Part shown: piece after piece, positions 19,201 to 28,522 of the stretch
How positions within the stretch are numbered: the stretch's first letter is position 1
Layout of the letters: the number at the start of each line of letters is the position of its first letter
Assembly (NCBI GenBank): GCA_945898055.1
Contig: CAMDGV010000007.1
Span: forward strand, 1-64,000
Direction of reading: 5' to 3'
Length of the DNA: 64,000 nucleotides
DNA from: Akkermansia muciniphila
GTDB lineage: Bacteria; Verrucomicrobiota; Verrucomicrobiia; Limisphaerales; UBA9464
Translations under genes and position numbers: made by a program
The notes under the pieces: model-generated
Seen by the model: the letters and a program-made list of their open reading frames with translations, nothing else
Told to the model about the DNA's origin: nothing
Databases searched by the model: none

Positions 19201-20282
19201 TGGTTGAATCGGCAGGAAAGTGGCTGAGTGGCACATTATTTTGGCCCGTCTGGCTTCGGTGCGCCGGAATGAAGGTGGGTAAGGGGTGTGAAATCAGCAC
19301 GATTATCGATGTGGTTCCAGAGCACATTGAAATTGGGGAGGAGACTTTTCTGGCAGACGGTATTTATTTAGGTGGACCACGGATTCATCAAGGTGTGGTA
19401 ACCCTTGCCAAGACAAAACTCGGACGTTCAAACTTTTTAGGGAACCATGTGGTAGTATCGGCGGGGCAACGTTTACCAGACGAGATTTTGTTGGGAGTTT
19501 GCACTGTCGCGGATGACTCGATGCTTCGTGCAGGAAGTTCATGGTTTGGGCTTCCGCCCTTTGAATTACCACGACGTGAAGTTGTGGATTATGATCGAAG
19601 TTTAACCCACGAACCCACTTGGATTCGATACTGTGATCGGCTGTTTTGGGAGTTGTTGAGGTTTGCTTTGCCAGTAACCCCTTTCTTTACGCTGATTCTC
19701 TGGTATCGAGCCTTGGCAGCGGTTGACACAGCGGGCGGTTCCAGATCAATTCTGCTGACAGCTCCACTGGTAAGCTTTTGTTTAGTCAGTTCAGTTTGCT
19801 TCTTAGTTCTAGCCTTGAAGTGGTTACTCTTAGGCCGAGTTCGGCCGGGGCAGCATGCCCTGTGGTCTTGTTGGTGTAGTCGTTGGGACTTCCTCTATGT
19901 TGCTTGGGGTCAATATGCGGCCCTTCCCTTGACGACTCTCGAAGGCACCTTGCTTCTTTCTTGGTACCTGCGTGCGATGGGCATGAAGTTGGGTGCTCGA
20001 GTCGTTCTGGGGAGAGGGTTTGCCCATGTAGTCGATCCGGATATGATCCACATTGAGGAAGGCGCAACGGTTAACGCGATGTATCAAGCGCATACGTTTG
20101 AAGACCGAGTGCTTAAGCTCGATTATATCTATGTGCGACGCTGGGCCACCCTTGGCAGCAGATCCGTGCCTCTCTATGGGGCCGATGTCGGTGAGCGTAC
20201 TCATGTTGCGCCCCATAGCGTCATCATGAAGCGAGAACGGTTAATCCCAGGGCGCTACTATGTCGGGGCACCAACCCGTTAA
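16284..20282 (+). CDS. Pls/PosA-type non-ribosomal peptide synthetase (A-PCP plus C-terminal multi-TM/left-handed beta-helix region)
   Basis: A domain [89 protein letters not shown]; then TM segments alternating with hexapeptide-like segments ([38 protein letters not shown]). Confidence 0.92.
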   Translation: [1332 protein letters not shown]

Positions 20283-20350
20283 ACAGGCAGTAGCAACCGA
20301 AAGAAAGCTGGGGTTTCTAAGAAGGGTCGAAGAGGCTAAAACTTCGGTCA

Positions 20351-21007
20351 TTAACTTCTAATCGAGGGTCGCAGGGTTGTTAAAACATTGACCACGGGGT
20401 GATTAGATTCCCAGAGTTTTTCAACTAAAGGATCAGCAGAACCACCTTGGACTCGGGCAACGGCCAGCCGCCGTGCGCCCTCAAAGTAACTAAAGACGCT
20501 CACCAGTTCTAATCGAAGGGCCTTGGTAGTGCTGACTAGAAACGGGAGAGCGTTTTCATTAGCGGTGACATCAAAGGTGATTCGAGTGGAACCGGATTGC
20601 CCAGACAACAGTTTGCTAAAAGTACGAAAGATATCGGATTCTGTGACGATACCTGCCAACCGATGGTTCTGGAGGACCGGCATACCTCCGATATGGTGTT
20701 GGGTCATCATCTGAGCAGCGGCCTCAATAGGTTGGCCTGCATCGATGGTTATCACTGGCTGAGTCATGCAACTGTGGACCCGGCCAGAGGGTTGGTTTTG
20801 GTCTAGAGCGATGGCGGAAAAGGGATTTATGTTCGCCGGTAAAGCTCGAACGATATCGTGATGGCAGATGATACCCACGATCGATTCACCGTCGAGCACC
20901 ACGAGGCGTCGGATATGCCGAGAGGTCATCCGACGGACGGCTTCTAACAAAAAAGTGTCTGGTTGAACTGTCTCGACATTCTTGCTCATGCACATCTCGA
21001 CAATCAT
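20351..21007 (-). CDS. CBS-domain pair protein
   Basis: Two CBS motifs: VRRMTSRHIRRLVVLDGESIVGIICHHDIVRA and AAQMMTQHHIGGMPVLQNHRLAGIVTESDIFRTF. Confidence 0.92.
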   Translation of the reverse strand: MIVEMCMSKNVETVQPDTFLLEAVRRMTSRHIRRLVVLDGESIVGIICHHDIVRALPANINPFSAIALDQNQPSGRVHSCMTQPVITIDAGQPIEAAAQMMTQHHIGGMPVLQNHRLAGIVTESDIFRTFSKLLSGQSGSTRITFDVTANENALPFLVSTTKALRLELVSVFSYFEGARRLAVARVQGGSADPLVEKLWESNHPVVNVLTTLRPSIRS

Positions 21008-21651
21008 AGAAGCTGGGGCAGTCTAAAGAGGGTTATCAATAAAAACTCATCCGATCATTTCGCCGAAAGCGATGAAAAGTTAGAGAGCCCTTAACGATTA
21101 GGATCTTTTACCTGATGACCTTAAAAAGCAACCGATCAAATCTCTATTAGAGTAGAAATACGACAGTGCCTGATCCGTCTTGGGGTAGTGGTCTTTCGGG
21201 CAAACGCCGGTTCCGGTACGCAGGTTTGAGAAGAACCGGAGCATTGATGCGATCCGTGCCTAGGAAAGTCGTTCAGTGGCAGACCACGGCATTTGGCTGC
21301 CAAGCTCAACAATGATTGATGTCAGGTTTGGAGCCTCAGCGGAAGGAGGACATTGGCGCGACGCGCTGGTTGGAAACAAGGCTCCTTCACGAATCGCGAA
21401 GCTCCCCACTTGACGCGCCACGCCTCGAACTCACCGAATGCTGATCCTCAAAGGCGAGCCGATTCATCTCAAGCGTGCACTTTCGCGACCAGAAATCGCC
21501 TAAAAATCACTTGCCCCAATGCAACTCTACGGACTGAAAATAATATATTTCACCTTCTTTTAAGTTGGTGACGCGAGTCATTCTAGCTACTTTCCAAAAG
21601 GCTTGGTATTTGCGCTAAGGTCGAATTAATTAGGAAGACGGTAGGCGTGGG

Positions 21652-23295
21652 ATGAAGATGTGGGATGACAAATCGGGAGAGAAAACTAAGCAGATGCGGT
21701 GCGTGAATCTAACACGCACGGCACTTCTTGTAGGTGTCGCCTATAGCTGCTCAAATGCTCCATCAGCGTTTGGAATGAGTGCGTCTGATCTTGATCAACT
21801 TTTCGGCTATCGCCTCAGTGGAGTTCGGGTTCTCCCCCAATTCGGCCTATCCTTCGCGTTCGACGACAATATCTTTTTCGCTGGAGAAAAATCGGAGGTA
21901 CGATTCATTGAACTTGGACCGCCTCAGTATCGGGTTGTTTCTCAAAATGGACTTTACTCGTACCAACCCACCGAGCAGAGCCCTTTCGTTCCCTATCAGG
22001 GCTTCCTCCAGCAACAGTCTTTTTCAATCTCCGCACGGCCCAGTTTACTTGCTGCATCGCCCCTCTTTTCCTCTGAGCAATCTCCGCCACCTCCATTCCA
22101 AGTTCTCAATAATTCCTTCGGGATTCTCGCCGGCTTCGCCCGTCCCGCGAGTGGATACAGCACCAATAGCATTTTCTTACAACCGAAGGTCTCTGATTTT
22201 ATCGGAACGGTAAGCCCTGGCATCAAACTGCTGTATGGATCTGCCAACTTGTTATCGGTAAGCTATCACGCGGACATTGTTCGTTACGTAGAGTTAGGAA
22301 TTGCACCGCCCTTGATGCACCGAATCGAGAGTAAATTCAGCAGTGAACCCAGCCGAATTAAGTTCGAGGTTGGCCAGTCAACCGCGTTTCTGTCCACTTT
22401 TCTGGGACGCGGTCAAAACCTTGAAAACCGAGCACAGTTAGTCGATCGCTGGATCTCAAACTTTGACGTGAGGATCACCTATGACACATCGACCAAGACG
22501 GACCTTTATCTGACGCAAAATTTCAATACAATTGATTACTCTTCCGGAGTAAATCTCTACGGGACTCAATCATGGGGGACCGGTTTCGGCGCTAGTTACA
22601 AGCCGTCCGAGAAAACTTCGTTTTTCGCCGAGGTTGGCTATGGTCGATCAACGCAGATAGCGTCTTCACTTAATCTCCCAACTCAGGCTTTTTCGCAAAC
22701 CTACAGCGGTTCAGTGGGTATCCGAGGAGAACTCACCAGACGAATCAATGGTACTGTGAGCGCTGGATACCAAGTTCGAGACGATCCAAATACCTTGACC
22801 GGAAGCTTCGGAATTCCTACCGTGGCAGTCGATATTAATTACATTCCTCGAGAGACCACAACGATCCAGCTTGGCTACGGCAGGCGCACTGGTGGCGCTA
22901 GTCAATATGCTGGCCAATCTTTGACCACGGACAACGCGCAACTAACGTTAACGCAACTTATTGGAAGACAAGGCAAGTGGAGTGCATTAACCGGAATCAA
23001 TTTCGCGTCCACTGCGTTCGGCGCCTCAACTCGGGACTTAGGCGTCGCCTATGATTTTGTCGCTGGCTCCGATGTGCGAGTTCGCACACTGCGGGAAATC
23101 AACTTACAACGAACGGACCATATTCTCAGTTTAAATGCTGGAATTTCTTATGCTCCGCGTCGTTGGCTGACAACGGCCCTTAACTATAATTTTGAGGATT
23201 ACCGACTCACTTTTAGTGACGCTGGTTTACAGGATGTGACTCTGCAAAACTACACCGCGCACCGAATTATTCTTTCTTTAAATCTGGGCTATTAA
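21652..23295 (+). CDS. Outer-membrane beta-barrel protein (exopolysaccharide locus)
   Basis: Signal-like N-terminus, repeated amphipathic beta strands to an aromatic C-terminus (HRIILSLNLGY); immediately upstream of Wza/Wzc-like genes. Confidence 0.75.
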   Translation: MKMWDDKSGEKTKQMRCVNLTRTALLVGVAYSCSNAPSAFGMSASDLDQLFGYRLSGVRVLPQFGLSFAFDDNIFFAGEKSEVRFIELGPPQYRVVSQNGLYSYQPTEQSPFVPYQGFLQQQSFSISARPSLLAASPLFSSEQSPPPPFQVLNNSFGILAGFARPASGYSTNSIFLQPKVSDFIGTVSPGIKLLYGSANLLSVSYHADIVRYVELGIAPPLMHRIESKFSSEPSRIKFEVGQSTAFLSTFLGRGQNLENRAQLVDRWISNFDVRITYDTSTKTDLYLTQNFNTIDYSSGVNLYGTQSWGTGFGASYKPSEKTSFFAEVGYGRSTQIASSLNLPTQAFSQTYSGSVGIRGELTRRINGTVSAGYQVRDDPNTLTGSFGIPTVAVDINYIPRETTTIQLGYGRRTGGASQYAGQSLTTDNAQLTLTQLIGRQGKWSALTGINFASTAFGASTRDLGVAYDFVAGSDVRVRTLREINLQRTDHILSLNAGISYAPRRWLTTALNYNFEDYRLTFSDAGLQDVTLQNYTAHRIILSLNLGY

Positions 23296-23298
23296 TTT

Positions 23299-23862
23299 AT
23301 GAAAAAGAAATCTAAAATAATATTATTGTTGTATATATTATTAGGTATTGCACCGATCTTTGGTCAAGATTCTAACCGCGTTCTCTCGTCTGGCGATATC
23401 ATTTCTATTAAGGTGGCAGAAGAAGTGGAGATGACCCAAAGAATCACAATCCCGAACGACGGTCTAGTCACTTTTTGGTTACTCGATCCGATCGTGGTAA
23501 CTAACCGTACAGTCGCCGAGGTGCGAAATACTCTGTATACGATATTGGATAAAGATTACATTATCAAACCCGCTATCTCCGTCGAAGTCGAAGTTTATTC
23601 AAAAAAGTTTATAAACCTAGTTGGTTCCTTTGTGATACCGGGTCGCAAGGAATTACCATCGGAACAACGGATTGATATTATCGATGCCTTTGCAATCGCA
23701 AGTGGTTTCAGTCCACGAGCAAACCTAAAAAAAATTATTCTTCGTCGTAATGGGCAACCAACTATTTACTCCAAAAAAGAATTGGAAGCTTTATATAAAA
23801 ATGGTAAGCGAATATTTGTTGAGGCAGATGACACCATTGAAGTTGAAGAATCAATTTTTTAA
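23299..23862 (+). CDS. Polysaccharide biosynthesis/export protein (Wza-like, SLBB)
   Basis: LSSGDIISIKVAEEVEMTQRITIPNDGLVTFWLLDPIVV...VNLVGSFVIPGRKELPSEQRIDIIDAFAIASGF-type sequence. Confidence 0.88.
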   Translation: MKKKSKIILLLYILLGIAPIFGQDSNRVLSSGDIISIKVAEEVEMTQRITIPNDGLVTFWLLDPIVVTNRTVAEVRNTLYTILDKDYIIKPAISVEVEVYSKKFINLVGSFVIPGRKELPSEQRIDIIDAFAIASGFSPRANLKKIILRRNGQPTIYSKKELEALYKNGKRIFVEADDTIEVEESIF

Positions 23863-23877
23863 CTAGATTTAATTCTG

Positions 23878-26034
23878 ATGCAACAAGATTTTCAAAAAAC
23901 ACAAGATTCGGTTCAATCATTCCACCAAGATACTCTTAATATAAGGCAAGTTTGGCATTCAATTTTAGAGCGGCGGTGGTTAATTATTTCGATTTGGTTT
24001 TCGGTGATTGTGGCTGGGAGTATCTACGCGTTTAAAGCGGTTCCGATCTATGAATCGTCTATTACTTTGCAGATTGATCCTGACTCGGCAGGATTTCTCT
24101 ATTCGAAGGACCTTTATGCTGGTGGAATGGCCGATCAGAATTATGTATCGACCCAGCATCGAAATTTGCGAAGCCGCAGTCTTTTGTCTGACGTTTCTCA
24201 GGCTCTAAACCTCAAAACTGAGGATCCTCGTTACAGTAAATCGCTAGATGAAATAAGAACCCTTCAGGCGGATATTAGTATAATTCCAATTCGTCTGACT
24301 CGGCATGTTGAAGTCCAGGTGTCGCATACTTCACCACTTCAGGCTCAGAAAATTGCTAACAAAATCGGGGAGTTATTTCTACAAAAAAATCTTGATGATA
24401 AGAAACAGAAGTCGTTAGCAGGATTTAGAGTGCTGAATCAAGAAGCGGATGCTAAGGAGATAGAGTTAGAGACGATCCAGAAGCAACTTCAGAAATATAG
24501 GTCGGACAAAACGATGATATCTTTGTTGAGTGACCAAAATATTGATGGGCAAACCCTGAAAGATTCTAAGTCTGCCTACGAACAGATGCGTTCTCAGAGT
24601 GATTTGGCCTCCCAGACAGCGCAGCAGGCGCAGGAATTTATTGCTACAGGTAAGGATATTAGCGAATTTGGACCTATCGGAAAAGATGAGCAAGTGTCAT
24701 CTCTCAGGAAATCTATCAACGCAAATAATACAAAACTTGCTGCTTTGAGGACTCGATATCGCGATCGCCATCCGAAAGTTCTCCAGATTTTGACTGAAAT
24801 TCAAGCAGATACCCAGAAAGTTAAAGACGAATCAGAACGCGCTTATCGAACTTTGTTGGCTGAAGCTGAGCGAGTTAAGTCCTTGGAAGCTAATTCTCTG
24901 GAGAAATATAAAGAGTCTGAAAAGAAAATGTTTACCTTGGGTGACGCTAAGGTTCAGCATGATATTATGATGCAGAAGATGAAGCGTGTTGAAATGATTT
25001 ACGATACGATTCTCTCGAAAGCTAAGGAGTTTGATATCGGGACCAAGGATCTCTTTCAGAACCTTAAAATAGTCGAGTTGGCTACTCTTTCGGTTAAACC
25101 CGCTAGACCAAATAAGACTTTAGCATTAGCGAGTTCGATTCTAGTTGGATTAGTTTTAGCCTTGGTCGGAGCGTTTTTTATAAGTTATTTGGACGATTCT
25201 ATTAAGAGTCAAGAGGATGTTGAGAATATTCTTCATGTCCCCTTTCTTGGGTATATTCCCAATATTAAGTCCACAAGTGTAGTGGAACGTGATTTACAAG
25301 CCCATCTGCATCCTACTTCTAGTTCAGCAGAAGGTTTCCGAACTCTTAGAGCGGCGATTTCGTTAATCCGAAATTCAGAGAGAATGAAGGTGATTGCTGT
25401 AACAAGCACTATTCCTTCTGAGGGTAAATCCCTCGTTGCGTCCAATTTAGCGATTGTCACAGCCCAAACGGGTCTTCGCACCGTGTTAGTTGATGCTGAT
25501 TTAAGGCGACCATCCGTTCACAAAGCATTTCAATTACAGAGTCTCACTGGTTTGACCTCTTATTTGACTGAGAGAGTTAGTAGCATTGGCGATATTACTC
25601 ACTCGAGTGTTGTTGCTAATCTAGATATTATATGCTGTGGTTCTACTCCCTCCAATCCTTCCGAGTTAATAAGCTCACGGCGAATGGTTCAATTTCTAGA
25701 AGAGTTGTCGAAGCGGTATGATCGTATTATTCTCGATTGCCCTCCAGTTTCAGCAGTAGCGGACCCTTTGGTAGTTGGGGCCATGGCTGACGGGATTGTT
25801 TTCGTCACAAAATTTAACAAAATTCGAAAAGGCCACGCTGTTCGTTCTATACAACGAATTCAGGACTCTGGAATCAACATTATTGGATTAGTTCTTAATG
25901 ATATTGATTTTGAAGGAAAAGATTCCTATTACTACAGTTACCACTATTATCAGAACAGATATTATGCATCTCACTATAGTGGCAAGATTGCTGATTCTGC
26001 AGCAGTAACACCGCCTGTAGATTCAGTAAGCTAA
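23878..26034 (+). CDS. Polysaccharide biosynthesis tyrosine autokinase (Wzc-like BY-kinase)
   Basis: Wzz domain, coiled coil, Walker A VTSTIPSEGKSLVASNLA, Walker A' VLVDADLRRP, Walker B RIILDCPPV, C-terminal Tyr cluster SYYYSYHYYQNRYYASHYSG. Confidence 0.93.
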   Translation: MQQDFQKTQDSVQSFHQDTLNIRQVWHSILERRWLIISIWFSVIVAGSIYAFKAVPIYESSITLQIDPDSAGFLYSKDLYAGGMADQNYVSTQHRNLRSRSLLSDVSQALNLKTEDPRYSKSLDEIRTLQADISIIPIRLTRHVEVQVSHTSPLQAQKIANKIGELFLQKNLDDKKQKSLAGFRVLNQEADAKEIELETIQKQLQKYRSDKTMISLLSDQNIDGQTLKDSKSAYEQMRSQSDLASQTAQQAQEFIATGKDISEFGPIGKDEQVSSLRKSINANNTKLAALRTRYRDRHPKVLQILTEIQADTQKVKDESERAYRTLLAEAERVKSLEANSLEKYKESEKKMFTLGDAKVQHDIMMQKMKRVEMIYDTILSKAKEFDIGTKDLFQNLKIVELATLSVKPARPNKTLALASSILVGLVLALVGAFFISYLDDSIKSQEDVENILHVPFLGYIPNIKSTSVVERDLQAHLHPTSSSAEGFRTLRAAISLIRNSERMKVIAVTSTIPSEGKSLVASNLAIVTAQTGLRTVLVDADLRRPSVHKAFQLQSLTGLTSYLTERVSSIGDITHSSVVANLDIICCGSTPSNPSELISSRRMVQFLEELSKRYDRIILDCPPVSAVADPLVVGAMADGIVFVTKFNKIRKGHAVRSIQRIQDSGINIIGLVLNDIDFEGKDSYYYSYHYYQNRYYASHYSGKIADSAAVTPPVDSVS

Positions 26035-26288
26035 GATGTTTGGAACTGCTCAGGTATACCCCTCGATGACACTGCGGCTTTGCAGCAGTGTTACGTTGGG
26101 CTGCCTTCCAAGAATTACAGGGCCGATTCCAGCGACTGGCGGACAAAGGTGGGTTTTTGAAAGATGTTATGAGGGGTTTGGTCGGGAAGGCATGTTCTGG
26201 GGCTCGAGTTGAGCAGGGTTTCGATGCGATGGACTTTCTTGGTTCCTCGCTGTTTCCAGTGGGAAGGGGGGCTTGACGGGTGACGACC

Positions 26289-26509
26289 GATGACACCGGA
26301 ACAGACCTTTGGTCAGTTGCTCGGACTTGGGAAAAGCTCGAAGAGGGTGGAGGCTCGGTTTGAGCCGGAGTCCCCGACATTTCTCCCGAAGGTTGAGGAG
26401 ACGCCCGAGTTGTGGCCTGAGGAAAGCCACCCGCTCTGGCACCCCGGTGGTCGGTTACGACCACGTCGAGCCGATGAGGTGGCGGCACCTGAACGTCTTC
26501 AACAAGGAG
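26289..26509 (+). pseudogene. ISL3-family transposase remnant
   Basis: MTPEQTFGQLLGLGKS...VEARFEPES..F..KVEETPELWPEES and, in another frame, GTPVVGYDHVEPMRWRHLNVFNKE; recalled as an ISL3-type N-terminal region. Ends at the IS66 terminal repeat. Confidence 0.6.
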
Positions 26510-26539
26510 GTAAGCGTACGCCCAACCCCATGGTTCCCT

Positions 26540-27773
26540 CGTTGCCGAAAGTAGGATAGTCCACGATCGAAGGCGGGGGCGAAAGTTCGACCAACCAGAC
26601 TAGCCTTTCGCCGGTTTCCAGTTCTACGGCAGGAGTTCGGCAACCGTAAGGTTCGTTGCCTGTGGAATACGCCGCAACACATCTGTCAACCATGCCACCG
26701 GATCTAACCCGTATTGGCGTGCTATCAAGGCGATCATCCCTTTGGCTCTGATCGGATCATCGCTCAAAGCATCGTGAGACTTCCGCCGCGCCTGTGCCCA
26801 ACACGCTAACCGTTTGAGTCCCGGGCGATCCCGCTCCATCTCTCCATAAAGGGCGTACCCACCACTTTGGATTGTTCCACTAAATGTCTTCAGAATTTCG
26901 TCCGGCCCAGCTCGTCCCCGACTCCTTTGAAAATCGAAGAGTACGCCGCCTTTCGGTCGAGCGTAAACCCAGAGCCAACCCGATGCAGTTTTACCTCTCA
27001 CCTCCGGATCCATTGCTCGCACGGGTGTTTCATCGACTTGAAGATAATTGCCTCCGATTAAATCCGTCCGGATCGCTTTGTAAATCGGCTCGAGCGCGAC
27101 GGCGGCGGCATCAACTCAATCGACCAAAATTGTGCGAATGACTTCCACGCCGCTGCGCGCTCATTCTTGCTGCACTCGATACAGCGGACGGTGCTTGAGG
27201 TCTTTTGCGAGAATCGAGTGAGTTAAAAGGCCCGGGGCCGCAGAGTCCTTTTTCAATCACCTTCGGAGGCATCGGCGCTTGCACTTGACTTTGATCCTTG
27301 CCGCAGTTGCAACCGTAGACAAGGCGAAGGGTCCGACGACGAATTAACTGAGCAGGAATAAGATCTAAACGCTCCGAGGCTTCTTTACGAATCAGGCAGC
27401 GATCTTGACCACAACGATGGCACGTCTTGTCGGCCGACTCCAAACGTTCTTCCACGACTTGGATATTTTCCGGCCCAGCGCGGCGCACCGGCTTCTTGCG
27501 ATCGACCTTTTCAAGATCAGGCGGCACAACCACGTCTACAGTGACCGGTGGTTCGACTTGAACAAAGACGGTGGACGAAAGTTCGAGCTGATTTTCCTCC
27601 ACAGAAAGCTTCTCTGAACGAGATCCATAGAGTTGTTTTTCTAAGGCCTGAATCCGGAGTTCCAAGAGCCGTTTTTCAGAGCGCAGTTGCTCGGTAAGAC
27701 GAGTCCAAAAAGCGACGACCTCCCTGAGGGTCGCCGGGCACTTTTGAAGGTCTTTTTCCACACTGATTGCCAA
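26540..27773 (-). pseudogene. IS66 transposase TnpC, frameshifted
   Basis: N-terminal half RIQALEKQLYGSRSEKLSVEE...CHRCGQDRCLIRKEASERLDLIPAQ; C-terminal half GWLWVYARPKGGVLFDFQRSRGRAGPDEIL..YALYGE...LACWAQARRKSHDAL; frames broken between about 27022 and 27230. Confidence 0.88.
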
Positions 27774-27944
27774 GCAATAACAGTGCCATAATTTTCCCTA
27801 AGAACGGGAGATTTTCGCCTCTTTTAAACCTGAGTTAAGCCTCTGAGTTTTACCTTAAAAAGAAGCGGGTCTAAGGCGGGATTCCGAGCCTTTTTTGCCA
27901 AGGTGATTGAGCCATGGACGGACCCGCGTTTGATTCAAATCGAT

Positions 27945-28343
27945 TCAGCTCAGGAGCAGCGTCCGTTGTTGATTTGAGAGCTCGATAACTCGCTCTGCTG
28001 AGTCAGGCCAGGCCAGAGTGCCTGATTCTAGGCGTTTAGCGCAAAGCCACCAACCCGACTTATCCCAAAAGAGAATTTTGACCCGATGACGACGCTGATG
28101 GAAGAGCACGGGAACGAAAGCCGGACTATTTTGGGAGGCGATGAAATGGGGTGGCTGTGGTGCCGGGGTTGGATGAGTGATCCGTAGCCAGCGATCCATC
28201 GAAAGAGGATGAACACCCACTCTCGCAGGAAACGCAGTCTTCGAGGGTCCCGAGCTTTTAAATTCAGCGATCCGGAGTTGGATTTCCGCAAGACCACGAC
28301 GCTTCCGAGACGGTACCATTGAGTTCATTCGCGCAGGCTGCAC
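27945..28343 (-). pseudogene. IS66 TnpA N-terminus fused in frame to TnpB C-terminus (deletion fusion)
   Basis: HTH part RRGLAEIQLRIAEFKSSGPSKTAFPARVGVHPLSMDRWL joined to RVKILFWDKSGWWLCAKRLESGTLAWP. Confidence 0.75.
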
Positions 28344-28522
28344 CCAAGTAGGACGAATTGGGAACCATGGGCGTGGGCGTACGCTTACTTTTCATCGGCC
28401 CCTTCCAACTACCAGCCAAACGCCTTGGAGCAGAATCAACTCCTCATTTTTCTTCGTTGAATGATTCGGAAACTTGGTTTTGTCTCTGGTCATTACTCTA
28501 TTCCTAATTTGAGAGATTTGGC

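Larger units (their letters stand above)
26510..28388 (-). mobile_element. Degenerate IS66-family element
   Basis: Terminal inverted repeats GTAAGCGTACGCCCAACCCCATGGTTCCC (left) and reverse complement of GGGAACCATGGGCGTGGGCGTACGCTTAC (right). Encloses tnpC pieces and a tnpA-tnpB fusion. Confidence 0.88.
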
